Shown here: piece by piece, positions 24,831 to 34,372 of the stretch
How positions within the stretch are numbered: the first letter of the stretch is position 1
Layout: the number at the start of each line of letters is the position of its first letter
Translations under genes and position numbers: made by a program
IMG/VR virus record: IMGVR_UViG_3300025671_000110
Coordinates: 1 to 47,230 of that record
Reading direction: 5' to 3' (one strand)
DNA: 47,230 bases
Source of the DNA: a virus
Notes under the pieces: model-generated
What the model was told of the DNA's origin: nothing
The model's database searches: none
The model's input: only the letters and a program-made list of their open reading frames with translations

Positions 24831-25895
24831 ATGCCTTCAAGTTATACCACCAGAATACGAATAGAAAAACAGGCAGACGGTGAAAATCCCAACTCATGGG
24901 GTGACATCCTAAACCAGAACGTCATTGACTTGCTTGATGACGCTGTTGGTGCTTATGTAACTATTGGCACATCAGGCACACAGATTGTAAATGATAATAC
25001 ACTAACAACTAACAACGGTTCTGCAGATGAAGCACGTGCAGCAACTCTTGAATTACAAGGCTACGTAGTTAGTGCATCAGCCGCTAACATTGTCCTTCCT
25101 GCAGTTTCCAAAACATACGTAGTTCATAATAAGATTACACAGTCCTCTGCTACTGGTACTGTTCGTATTATGAATACTGGTGCAACTGCAACAGGCTTTG
25201 TAGTTCCTACCACAACAACAGGAACTAGCACATTCCTTATTACTACTGACGGTACTAATGTACGTGGTATTGATACTGCAGGTCTTGGTATTCCCGGTGG
25301 TTCAGCGGGTGCGGCAACACGTAGTGTAATTACAAGCATTGGTGAAATTGAAACCACAACGGTTGACCCTGTAACATCTGTTACTGCAACTGGTGTAAGT
25401 ACATTTATTTCTAATACTTCAGTAGTAAACCCTGCACTGATGGCTTTGTCTACCACAGACATTCGTTATGTAAATACAAGTGCTGGTTATACTAATACTA
25501 TAGCTTCTGAAAATATTATTACTGGTCAAACATATTCACCTCTTGTTACTGTTGCTGTTTCTGATACTAGTATCTTTGCTGTTGACATGACTGCAGGTAA
25601 TAACTTTATTGTGTATCTTAGCGCAGATAGTACGCTACGTCAACCAGATAATATTAAAGTAGGACAACAAGGTATTATTTATGTTATCCAAGAACAGACA
25701 TTAGGCGGTAAAACACTATCATATGCAAATGACTTTAAGTTTGTAAGTGGTACAGTTCCAACAATTACAACATCTATTTCTGCAGTTGATATGCTGGTAT
25801 ACAGTGTTCGTAGTGTAGCTACGACAGTAACAGCAGCCGTAACGGTAACAACTGCATTTATTGACGCAGCAGCAATCCAAAACTTTACAAGGTAA
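24831..25895 (+). CDS. Tail appendage protein, common marine-phage type
   Basis: The 354-residue protein begins MPSSYTTRIRIEKQADGENP followed by NSWGDILNQNVIDLLDDAV. This start (RLExQxxGENxxxWGxxxNxNL) is one I know from many structural proteins of marine podoviruses and siphoviruses. After it come NGSADEARAATLELQG and long Thr/Val/Ser beta repeats. It sits next to the gp10-like gene and is probably part of the tail or a fibre. Confidence 0.78.
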   Translation: MPSSYTTRIRIEKQADGENPNSWGDILNQNVIDLLDDAVGAYVTIGTSGTQIVNDNTLTTNNGSADEARAATLELQGYVVSASAANIVLPAVSKTYVVHNKITQSSATGTVRIMNTGATATGFVVPTTTTGTSTFLITTDGTNVRGIDTAGLGIPGGSAGAATRSVITSIGEIETTTVDPVTSVTATGVSTFISNTSVVNPALMALSTTDIRYVNTSAGYTNTIASENIITGQTYSPLVTVAVSDTSIFAVDMTAGNNFIVYLSADSTLRQPDNIKVGQQGIIYVIQEQTLGGKTLSYANDFKFVSGTVPTITTSISAVDMLVYSVRSVATTVTAAVTVTTAFIDAAAIQNFTR

Positions 25896-25898
25896 GAC

Positions 25899-27737
25899 AT
25901 GGCTTCTACTTCAGGAAAGCTTGCCAAACTTGAGTTCGTACCGGGGTTTCACAGAGAATCTACACAGTATGCGGAAGAAGGCAAATGGTATGATGGCAAC
26001 AGAGTTCGCTTTCGTGATGGAAAGCCTGAAAATCTTCGTGGCTATGAAAAGGCTGTAAACGATACTCCGTTTACTGGTATTGCTCGTGACCTAATTACTT
26101 GGTCAGATAATGATACTAAGAAGCTTATGTCATTTGGTACAGAAAAGTTTCTGTATGTAGTAGATTCAAATCAACTATATGATAGTACTCCTTTTGTGTC
26201 TGCAGCTACACTTACAAGTGTAATGAATACACAATTAAATTCTCCTCTTGTAAGTATTAGTATAACAAACCATGGGGTGTCTGTCAATGACCGTATTTAT
26301 ATTACTTCTGCAACTAGTATTGGTAATAGTGGCATACTTCTATCTGGTGAATATTCTGTAGTTGCCGTAGGCGGTCTTAATAACTTTACTATCTCTGCTA
26401 CAACTTCTGCTATAAATGCAGTAACTGATGGTGGTACTGCAGACATAGAATTTATTCTTCCTGTAGAAAATACTGTACCTGTTCAGGGTACTGGTTATGG
26501 TGCAGGTACATATAATGCAGGTGTAAGTACAACTGGTGCAAGAGCATGGAACCGTCCAGCTGCTACAGGTGCTATTACATTTAAGAACTCACAATGGTCA
26601 TTGGATAATTGGGGTGAAGACATGGTGGCCTGTCGCCGTGGTGGTAAGATATTCTACTTGGATGTAGATGCCTCTATTACACCAGAACGTGCAGTTGTTG
26701 TTTCTGCAGCACCTTCAGTAAACAATTATATTCGTGTGTCACCTAATGATAGACACCTTATTGCTTTTGGCTCTAATGAGTTTGGTACTGGCGATTATAA
26801 TCCAATGTTGGTTCGTTGGTCAGACCAAGAAAACTTTAACAACTGGACACCTTCTATTTCTTCTACATCAGGTGAAGTAATCCTTACAGGTGGTACAGAA
26901 ATACGTGGTGCTATTCGTTCACGTAATGCTATTAACATTTGGACTGACAATGCTATGTATACACAGCAGTTTGTTGGTCCACCTTTTATATTTAACTTCC
27001 AGCAAGTGGGTACTAATTGTGGCCTAATTGCGCCACACGCTGCAGTTGATGTGGATGGCATTGCATACTGGATGGGTGAAAATAACTTCTATGCTTTTGA
27101 CGGACGTGTAAGAAACTTGGATTGTACTGTACGTAGGTATCTATATGAAAGCTTTAATGAAGTAAATAAAGATAAAGTATTTGCAGGAACTAACTCTGAG
27201 TTTAATGAAATTATTTGGTTGTACTGTTCTGAGTTTGCAACAGAACCTGATAGCTATATTATCTATAACTATAAAGAAAACCATTGGGCATTTGGTACTA
27301 GCTTCTATTCAACATATGCAGACCACAGTGTGTATGAAAATACAATAGCCACTGGTCGTGTGTCTGCTACTGCTGATAGATATGTATGGAACAATGAACC
27401 TAAAGACGAATACAAAGGCGATGGTAAGATACTACCATCATACTTAGAATCTGCAGAGTTTGAGATTGATGATGGTAATGAAATTTTATTTGTAGATAGA
27501 ATTATTCCAGATTATACTATTACAAATAACGGTTCAATAGAATTAACATTACAGTTCCAAGAATATCCTAATAGTGCAATTATAACAAAAGGACCATACA
27601 CTGTACAACAATCTACTAAGAAGATTGATTTACGTGGTAGAGGAAGACAGGCTAAGATTATTGTGTCTGCAAGTTCAGATAGTTCTTGGCGTTGGGGTGC
27701 GGTTCGTGCTAATATCCAGCCGGACGGTAAAAGATAA
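25899..27737 (+). CDS. P22 gp10-like tail accessory (DNA-stabilising) protein
   Basis: The 612-residue protein begins with KLAKLEFVPGFHRESTQYAE, then GKWYDGNRVRFRDGKPENLR, the start typical of gp10-like packaged-DNA stabilisation proteins of short-tailed phages. Several blade-like repeats follow (LVRWSDQENFNNWTPSISST; IWTDNAMYTQQFVGPPFIF; YWMGENNFYAFDG), consistent with a beta-propeller. It should bind below the gp4-like adaptor (16551). It starts four bases after the preceding gene and overlaps the next by one base. Confidence 0.87.
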   Translation: MASTSGKLAKLEFVPGFHRESTQYAEEGKWYDGNRVRFRDGKPENLRGYEKAVNDTPFTGIARDLITWSDNDTKKLMSFGTEKFLYVVDSNQLYDSTPFVSAATLTSVMNTQLNSPLVSISITNHGVSVNDRIYITSATSIGNSGILLSGEYSVVAVGGLNNFTISATTSAINAVTDGGTADIEFILPVENTVPVQGTGYGAGTYNAGVSTTGARAWNRPAATGAITFKNSQWSLDNWGEDMVACRRGGKIFYLDVDASITPERAVVVSAAPSVNNYIRVSPNDRHLIAFGSNEFGTGDYNPMLVRWSDQENFNNWTPSISSTSGEVILTGGTEIRGAIRSRNAINIWTDNAMYTQQFVGPPFIFNFQQVGTNCGLIAPHAAVDVDGIAYWMGENNFYAFDGRVRNLDCTVRRYLYESFNEVNKDKVFAGTNSEFNEIIWLYCSEFATEPDSYIIYNYKENHWAFGTSFYSTYADHSVYENTIATGRVSATADRYVWNNEPKDEYKGDGKILPSYLESAEFEIDDGNEILFVDRIIPDYTITNNGSIELTLQFQEYPNSAIITKGPYTVQQSTKKIDLRGRGRQAKIIVSASSDSSWRWGAVRANIQPDGKR

Positions 27738-28009
27738 TGGCTAACTATCCTAAACTTCCTGTTTATAGAATGACTAGTGGTATGTCTTCAGAAGAACTGT
27801 ACAGGGAAATAAGACAGTTTGCAGATTTATTAGGTTATGAATTAGACACAAGAGATAATCAGATAGATAATAAACCTGCAAGTAAAGTATTAACAGTGGT
27901 AACTGTAGCATCAATAGGTAGACCTGCTAACGGTGATATTGTATTTGCTGCAAGTGCAGGTAAGTTTAGAGGCTATGTTAGCGGAACTGGATGGGTGGAT
28001 TTTAACTAA
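27737..28009 (+). CDS. Small tail-region protein
   Basis: The 90-residue protein has a helical N-terminal half (MSSEELYREIRQFADLLGYE) and a beta C-terminal half with GRPANGDIVFAASAGKFRGY. That second half resembles the GDIVxAxG...W endings of tail appendage proteins. It shares one base with each neighbour. The function is unknown. Confidence 0.72.
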   Translation: MANYPKLPVYRMTSGMSSEELYREIRQFADLLGYELDTRDNQIDNKPASKVLTVVTVASIGRPANGDIVFAASAGKFRGYVSGTGWVDFN

Positions 28010-28224
28010 TGAACAGACAACAATACTTTGATTTAATAAATAACAGCACCTATGTTACCAATATTAATAGTGGTGTCGTACAAACCAATGACTATTTTGG
28101 AACAAAAACAGTCCAAGGTATGGCATTAAACCTTAATTCATTGTATAATAAGAGTAGTAATTTTCAGGCAGATATGACTAAAGCACAGTCAAATTATATG
28201 TCTCCAAATAAGGTATCAGCATAA
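28009..28224 (+). CDS. Small hypothetical protein
   Basis: The 71-residue, Asn/Ser/Tyr-rich protein begins MNRQQYFDLINNSTYVTNIN. No domain, membrane helix or catalytic motif is visible. It is joined to both neighbours by TAATG overlaps, which is the chief support that it is translated. Confidence 0.65.
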   Translation: MNRQQYFDLINNSTYVTNINSGVVQTNDYFGTKTVQGMALNLNSLYNKSSNFQADMTKAQSNYMSPNKVSA

Positions 28225-28961
28225 TGGCTTATTACATTAATAGACAAGCACCTATGTCAGGTATTTCTAGTCTTCTTGCATTAAAAGGTAGGCAAGGAGA
28301 TTCTGAACTTGTACATATGTCAAAACCAGAAATGAATTTACTTCAGCGTATGGGTAAACTTACAATCAATCCTAAGACTGGTTTACCAGAAGCGTTTAAT
28401 CTTCAAGATTCTTTTGAAGGTATAGCAGGTTTATTAAATCAAGATATATCTGGTAAGCAAGCCATGCAGGAACTTATAAACTTTGGTCGTAATAAACTTG
28501 CTGATTATAACGCTGATGACATGGAAGAAGAAGAAATGGCTATGGAAGAACAGCTAATGCAGCAGCAATCTATGCAGATGGCTCCACAACAGCCACAACA
28601 AATGGAACAGCCTCAGATGCCTATGATGAACCAAGGTGGCCTCCTTGCGCTTCTATCAGCCGGGAAACAGCCTTCTAGTGCAGGTAAATACTTTGAAGGA
28701 ATGGTTGACGGTAAAGGTGACGGAATGTCAGATGAAATAGAATTTAAAGTTGATGGTGATCCACAAATTAAAAAGGCTCGTTTAAGCCGTGATGAATATG
28801 TAATTGCTGCAGATGTTGTGTCCGAACTTGGTAATGGTTCGTCTGATGCAGGTGCAGAAAAACTAGATAAGTTTATGCAGGATGTTAGACATAAAGCAAA
28901 TGGAACAGGAAAACAAATGAACCAGATTAATGGGGACAAAATAATTAAGGAGTTAACATAA
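28224..28961 (+). CDS. Conserved virion-region protein with DGMSD/LSRDEYV motif
   Basis: The 245-residue protein has a helical N-terminal third, a Glu/Met/Gln-rich linker (about residues 92-135) and a C-terminal domain. That domain carries VDGKGDGMSDEIEFKVDGDP, LSRDEYVIAADVVSELGNGS and AEKLDKFMQDVR. I recognise this C-terminal pattern from many marine phage genomes, where it lies between tail and internal-protein genes. A role as a small ejection or internal virion protein is inferred from position. Confidence 0.78.
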   Translation: MAYYINRQAPMSGISSLLALKGRQGDSELVHMSKPEMNLLQRMGKLTINPKTGLPEAFNLQDSFEGIAGLLNQDISGKQAMQELINFGRNKLADYNADDMEEEEMAMEEQLMQQQSMQMAPQQPQQMEQPQMPMMNQGGLLALLSAGKQPSSAGKYFEGMVDGKGDGMSDEIEFKVDGDPQIKKARLSRDEYVIAADVVSELGNGSSDAGAEKLDKFMQDVRHKANGTGKQMNQINGDKIIKELT

Positions 28962-30631
28962 TGGCAGACCCACAATACGATGTGCCAGAGGATTATAAAT
29001 CTGGTCTAAAAGATGTTCTTAAAGAAGCAAAAGAAATTTATGAACAGAAAAAAGGATTGGGTTACCAAACCTATGCAGGTCCACAGATTGCAGGGTTTAG
29101 CCCTGACGAACTGGCAGCTATGCAAGGCATTGCAGGTTTGGTTGGTGCAGGTCAACAGTACTTTGCTCCGTCTGCTGCTTTAACTTTAGGACAGACACAA
29201 CAGTTTACACCACAAATGGCTACTCAGTATATGTCCCCATACCAGCAAGCCGTTGTAGATGTAGAAAAGCGTGAGGCTGTACGTCAAGCGCAGGTTCCTA
29301 TGCAACAAGCACGTGCTAAAGCAGTTGGTGCTGGCGGTTATGGTGGGTCACGTCAGGCCATTCTTGAAGCAGAACAACTACGTAACTTACAACAACAGCT
29401 TGGTGATATTCAAACTAAAGGTTCGCAAGCTGCTTATGAAACTGGTCTTCGTGCATTTGAAGCACAGAAAGAACGTGAACGTGCTGCAGCTTCTGGCCTT
29501 GCTGCCTTGGGTCAGGCTGCACCTAAACAGGCTCTTACAGAACTTACTGCTTTGTCTGGTATTGGTGAAGCACAACGTGGCATGACACAGGCGGGTTTGG
29601 ACATTGCTCGTCAGGAGTTTGAGCAACAGCAACAATATCCATATACTACACTTGGTCAATATCAGTCTACACTTTATGGTTATCCTTACCAATCTACAGC
29701 AAGGTATCAGCCAATGGCTCAACCATCTTCATCACAGAACCTTGCAGGTATTCTTGGTGCAGTAGGTAAGATTGCAGGTCCTTCTGGATTTGGTTTCTTT
29801 AATACTGGTGGTTCTATTGCTTATAGATCAGAAGGTGGATTATCTGGTCAGATTAAAAACCTACAAGGTGCAGGAATGATTGGTGATACTGGTGTCAGTG
29901 AAGCATCTCCACTAGGTCAAGATTTAAGTAAAGCAACTTTTATTTCTGCTTTAGGTAGTTTATTACAAGGACAGAAAAATATTACAACAGAAAAAGAAGA
30001 ATTATTTAAACGTCAACAGGAAGCTGCTGCTAAGAAAATGGAAGAATTAGAAAAGCAGCGTAGTCCTATTAATTATATTTCAGATCTTTTACTTGGTTAT
30101 GCACAGGCCACACCGGGAGCAGGGGTAGGCGCACAGCTTGCAGAGGCAAGTGAGTTTGCAGGTGAACGTAGACCAGACCTTGTGTCGGCTGAATATGAAA
30201 TTGAACAGCAGTTGGCAGAAGGTCGTATTAGTATAGAAGAAGCTAAGTTAAAAGAAGCAGAGTTGTATTATGATTCTATTGCAGATCTAATGAAAACTAA
30301 GAATATAGATTTAACTGAAGCAAAAAAGATTCAAGATATGATAGATTCTCAACTTGGTTTTAGATATGATGAAGTTAATAATAGATATGTAAATAGTGAA
30401 GGCAAACCTTTATCAGCAGATGAAGCACTTAGTAGAGCTAGATTCCTTGAAGAACAACTTCAAAACTACACAGATCCTTTAGATCTTCAAAAAAATATTA
30501 GAGAACGTATTCAGTCTAGAACTGGTGGTAATGATGCAGATAGTAATAACGAAGTACCTGAAGGTAGTACAATACAAATAAAGAAAAGCGGTGGAATCCT
30601 TTCCATGATTTCAGAGGAATATGAAGATTAA
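28961..30631 (+). CDS. Internal/ejection-type virion protein
   Basis: The 556-residue protein has an N-terminal helical Ala/Gln-rich half with YMSPYQQAVVDVEKREAVRQ, GGYGGSRQAILEAEQLRNLQ and FEQQQQYPYTTLGQYQSTL. A Gly-rich linker with NTGGSIAYRSEGGL follows, then a charged helical half. It ends with SGGILSMISEEYED. Proteins of this plan precede the largest internal protein in other marine podovirus-like phages and are thought to be ejected with the DNA. It lacks any enzyme motif that I can see. Confidence 0.75.
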   Translation: MADPQYDVPEDYKSGLKDVLKEAKEIYEQKKGLGYQTYAGPQIAGFSPDELAAMQGIAGLVGAGQQYFAPSAALTLGQTQQFTPQMATQYMSPYQQAVVDVEKREAVRQAQVPMQQARAKAVGAGGYGGSRQAILEAEQLRNLQQQLGDIQTKGSQAAYETGLRAFEAQKERERAAASGLAALGQAAPKQALTELTALSGIGEAQRGMTQAGLDIARQEFEQQQQYPYTTLGQYQSTLYGYPYQSTARYQPMAQPSSSQNLAGILGAVGKIAGPSGFGFFNTGGSIAYRSEGGLSGQIKNLQGAGMIGDTGVSEASPLGQDLSKATFISALGSLLQGQKNITTEKEELFKRQQEAAAKKMEELEKQRSPINYISDLLLGYAQATPGAGVGAQLAEASEFAGERRPDLVSAEYEIEQQLAEGRISIEEAKLKEAELYYDSIADLMKTKNIDLTEAKKIQDMIDSQLGFRYDEVNNRYVNSEGKPLSADEALSRARFLEEQLQNYTDPLDLQKNIRERIQSRTGGNDADSNNEVPEGSTIQIKKSGGILSMISEEYED

Positions 30632-33600
30632 TGGCTGAAAGTTTCTTTTCTCTAAGTCCTGAAGATAAGAAAAAACTTCAGGAATATAAAAACAGAGAAA
30701 CAGTTTTTGATCCGGGTAAGATCATTAGCAAAGCTGCTGCTGGTCTAGGAGAAGCTGCGCTTGATTTAACAGAACTTAATATTGATTTGCTTACTGCTGG
30801 TAAAGGTGGTAAGAAGTTTCGTAATGCTATTTCAGAAGCAACAAAGTATGTAGATAATAAACTTCAAGAAACATCTGCAGGTCGTGCAATTTCTGAAGCT
30901 GCTAAAGAAACAGTATCTCCTAGTAAATTAAGTACAGCCGAAGATGTTGCTGCAGATATTCTTGAGTTTGGTATAGCAACTCGTGGAATAGGTGCGGCAA
31001 CAAAAGGTATAGCACAACCTACAACAAAACTAGGTAAGTTTGGTAAGCTTGCTACTGATGGTGTTCTTGCTGATGTGCTTGTCCGTGATCGTGATGAACA
31101 AATTACAAATGATTTTATTCAACTTGTTCCAGAATCAGAAGAGTATATTGGTGCGCTTGCTATTGATCCTGATGACGAACTTGCGGAAAAGAAACTGAAA
31201 CAATTAATTGAAAGTGCTATTGCTGGTGGTATTATAACTGCTGCGGCAGCACCTGCAATTCTTGCACTAAAGTTTGGTGGTCGTAAATTATTTTCTAAAG
31301 TAAAAGCACTAAAGAAAGATAAGGTTGACACACCTATTGAAAACACATCAAAGGTAGAGGCAAAGAAAACAAAGATAATTCCTACACCAAGTGGTGGATA
31401 CGTACAACGTACTGGCCTTATTGAAAAAATGGGTAAGGTAAATACAAAACTTGGTCGTTTGTTTACCAGTAAAGCTGGACTACCAGATGAACTATTTAAT
31501 TCTTATCTTCGCAAACAAAGATTTGCAGAAGGTGCAGACATAGAAGTACAAAAATATGTTAGAGAATTAAAAGAAGTAATAGAAAAAAACAAAGACAAAC
31601 TAAGCCCAGAAGATTTTAATAACCTAACAGAAATGTCTGTACGTCAAATACAACAGGCTGTTCGTTCTGGTACTGTGCCTAAAGAAGTTGCTGATAAGTT
31701 TCTTCAGCTACGTAAGTCTGTAGATGCTAATGAAACAAAACTTCTTGATCTCCTTGATATAGACAAAGACAGTGCGCTTGGTATTAAAATGGACAAAGAC
31801 TATGTGCCTTATATTACACGTAGCTATGAAACATTTACTAATCCTAAGTGGTCAACAGAAATTAAAAAAGCTTTGAAGGATGAACTAGATCCTGATCTAT
31901 CTGATCACAATGCTGAGATTGTTAAGATTGTAGATAATGCTAAACGATATATTCGTAAGAACAATAAAGGACTAAATGACGAAGAAGTAAATGCTGTCAT
32001 AACTAACATCGTAGAGCAAGGTAAAAAAGGTGGTCAGCTAAAAGCATTCATAGACATGATGAATGGTACAGTTGCTGGTCAAAAAATTAAAGTTCTTAAA
32101 ACAAGAAAAGATCTTGATAAACCTATTCTTGATTTGCTTGGTGAAGTAAAAGATCCTACACGTAAATTTGAAACAACACTTCGTAATCAGAACAAGCTTA
32201 TTGCCGAAGCAGAATATCTTAAAGATGTTAAAAAATATGCAGAACAAAACCTTGGTAAAGAAGTTACTATCAAGGGATTGTTTCCTTTTCTTCCACAAGA
32301 AAAAACTACATTCTTAAAGAAAGGTGTTTACTCAGCTAATCGTGACATAAGAAAAAGCATGGCAGATCTTGGTTCTGACGTACAATCTTTTGGTGGTCAG
32401 ACAGGAAAGATTGGTTTAAATAATTATGTAACTACTGAAAGTATGCATGAGATATTTAAAAATGGTTTAGATCTTTTTGATAATCCTTATGGTAATAGCT
32501 GGTTGGGTAAAGTTACTCAAAAGACTTTAGGTACAGCACAGGCGATGGAAACTGTGTTTGACCATACTGCTCATGCTCTTAACGTGTATGGTGCTATTCA
32601 ACAACTTATGATGAATGGTCATGCGTTTGATAGGCAGATATTAAAAAGCGCACAAAAGAATGTAGCGACTGTAATTCGTAGGGCTAAGAAAAATAATGAT
32701 CCAGCAGCTATAGAATTTTTACGTAAAGCAAAGAACCGTGGTGTTATTGATTCAAACCTTGTGTCTGAAACTGTTCTTAAAAACGTAGATAGATATGGCG
32801 ATAAACTAAAAGCAGACAGTAAGTTTGCTACACCATTTCAGTTTGTGGAAGAAACATTTGACAAAGGTGTTAAAGGTGCGTCTGCAGTATACGGTGGTGC
32901 TGATGACGTGTCTAAACTTATGGCACTTGATGCAGAAATTAAACAACTTACAAAAGTATTTCCAAATAAAACTAAAGACGAAATATTTGATATAGCTGCA
33001 GAACGTGTTAGGAATACTATGTTGTCTTACTCAACTGCTATCCCACTTGTTCGTATTATAGGTAAGATGCCTCTTGGTACTTATGCTACTTTTCCTGCAG
33101 AAATACTTCGTTCTAATTATCATATTATTCGTTATGGTATTAAAGATATTATGGAAGGACAAGCAACAGGTAACACAGCACAGACGCTTATGGGTTTAAA
33201 ACGTTTGTCTGCTGCTGCAGGAACTGCCGCTGGTCTTGAAACAATAATAAATACTAATAATGAAAAACAAGGAGTATCAGCAGTAGAAGAACGTGGCGTT
33301 AATTTAATGTCACCTGACTATGCTAAGAATTCTAAAAAGGTATTTACAAAAGGATTTGAATATGATCCACAGACTGGTCATATTATGACACGGTATGTAG
33401 ACAGTGGGTTTATTGATTCAGCCCAATCTTTAAAAGGTCCATTACGTGCTATCACAGGTAAGCTACTTGCAGGTGGAGAAGTAACTCAACGTGAACTAGA
33501 TGATGTGATGTTAGATATTGCTAAAGAAAGTCTTAGTCCATACATATCAGAAAAGTTTTTGACTGCTGCTATTCTTAATGCTTCACGTGGTGTTGATGCA

Positions 33601-34371
33601 GAAGGAAGAACAATAGAAGGTGATAGCTTTGCTGAAAGACTTCCTACAGAAATAGGAAAAGTTTTTATACCCGGCGGTGCTAAAAATATTAAAAGATATT
33701 TAGACGCAAGGGCATCAGAAAACTTTTTAGAAGAACAGCTAGGTACTGAAAAAGCTATTGGTCGTACAAAAACAGGATTTCCTGTAAGTAAAAATGAACA
33801 ACTAGGATTTAATCTGACTGGTGTTCGTAATAATACTGTAGATATTACTAAGGCTGTAGGTTATTCTATGTACGAAGATTCAAAGAAAGTTAATGAGACA
33901 CAGGCTAAATTTAAAAAATACTTAAATGAAATACCTGTAGAGCAGATGACTGAAAGCGATGTTCAAGATTTATATAATGAATATAGAAAGCTTCAGGACG
34001 AAAAGTATGAAGCTATGGCACGGCTTACAGACAAGGCCATGGTATTTATGGAAATGCAGTATCAAGTTCGTAATCCAAAAGATGGAACAGTAACAATTAA
34101 AAAGTTTGGTATTGATGGTTTGCATGATGCAGTAACTTCTGATAAAATGTATAAGCCAGCACAAAATTATATTAATGCTTTGACAAGTAATTCACGTAAG
34201 GGAACAGTAGGTTACTTTACACCTGATCGTATTAATGATAAACAGCTTATTAAATTACTAAGAGATAAGCGCATACCAGATAATGTTATCTATGGTCTTG
34301 AACAAATAGCAAGACAATATGAAGGACTGCCTCTTAGAAAAATTCGTAACGTAAGAGAAGAAGATAATTAA
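30631..34371 (+). CDS. Large internal virion protein (ejection protein)
   Basis: At 1246 residues it is the second largest product of the window, after the receptor-binding fibre. It is mostly helical and basic, with an Ala/Gly-rich hydrophobic segment near residue 190-215 (IAGGIITAAAAPAILALKFG) and another Ala-rich region around residue 855-870 (KRLSAAAGTAAGLE). Such long helical proteins at the end of the tail block are the internal core proteins of short-tailed phages, which form a channel across the cell envelope. No lytic transglycosylase motif is evident. It shares one base with the preceding gene. Confidence 0.75.
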   Translation: MAESFFSLSPEDKKKLQEYKNRETVFDPGKIISKAAAGLGEAALDLTELNIDLLTAGKGGKKFRNAISEATKYVDNKLQETSAGRAISEAAKETVSPSKLSTAEDVAADILEFGIATRGIGAATKGIAQPTTKLGKFGKLATDGVLADVLVRDRDEQITNDFIQLVPESEEYIGALAIDPDDELAEKKLKQLIESAIAGGIITAAAAPAILALKFGGRKLFSKVKALKKDKVDTPIENTSKVEAKKTKIIPTPSGGYVQRTGLIEKMGKVNTKLGRLFTSKAGLPDELFNSYLRKQRFAEGADIEVQKYVRELKEVIEKNKDKLSPEDFNNLTEMSVRQIQQAVRSGTVPKEVADKFLQLRKSVDANETKLLDLLDIDKDSALGIKMDKDYVPYITRSYETFTNPKWSTEIKKALKDELDPDLSDHNAEIVKIVDNAKRYIRKNNKGLNDEEVNAVITNIVEQGKKGGQLKAFIDMMNGTVAGQKIKVLKTRKDLDKPILDLLGEVKDPTRKFETTLRNQNKLIAEAEYLKDVKKYAEQNLGKEVTIKGLFPFLPQEKTTFLKKGVYSANRDIRKSMADLGSDVQSFGGQTGKIGLNNYVTTESMHEIFKNGLDLFDNPYGNSWLGKVTQKTLGTAQAMETVFDHTAHALNVYGAIQQLMMNGHAFDRQILKSAQKNVATVIRRAKKNNDPAAIEFLRKAKNRGVIDSNLVSETVLKNVDRYGDKLKADSKFATPFQFVEETFDKGVKGASAVYGGADDVSKLMALDAEIKQLTKVFPNKTKDEIFDIAAERVRNTMLSYSTAIPLVRIIGKMPLGTYATFPAEILRSNYHIIRYGIKDIMEGQATGNTAQTLMGLKRLSAAAGTAAGLETIINTNNEKQGVSAVEERGVNLMSPDYAKNSKKVFTKGFEYDPQTGHIMTRYVDSGFIDSAQSLKGPLRAITGKLLAGGEVTQRELDDVMLDIAKESLSPYISEKFLTAAILNASRGVDAEGRTIEGDSFAERLPTEIGKVFIPGGAKNIKRYLDARASENFLEEQLGTEKAIGRTKTGFPVSKNEQLGFNLTGVRNNTVDITKAVGYSMYEDSKKVNETQAKFKKYLNEIPVEQMTESDVQDLYNEYRKLQDEKYEAMARLTDKAMVFMEMQYQVRNPKDGTVTIKKFGIDGLHDAVTSDKMYKPAQNYINALTSNSRKGTVGYFTPDRINDKQLIKLLRDKRIPDNVIYGLEQIARQYEGLPLRKIRNVREEDN

Positions 34372-34372
34372 T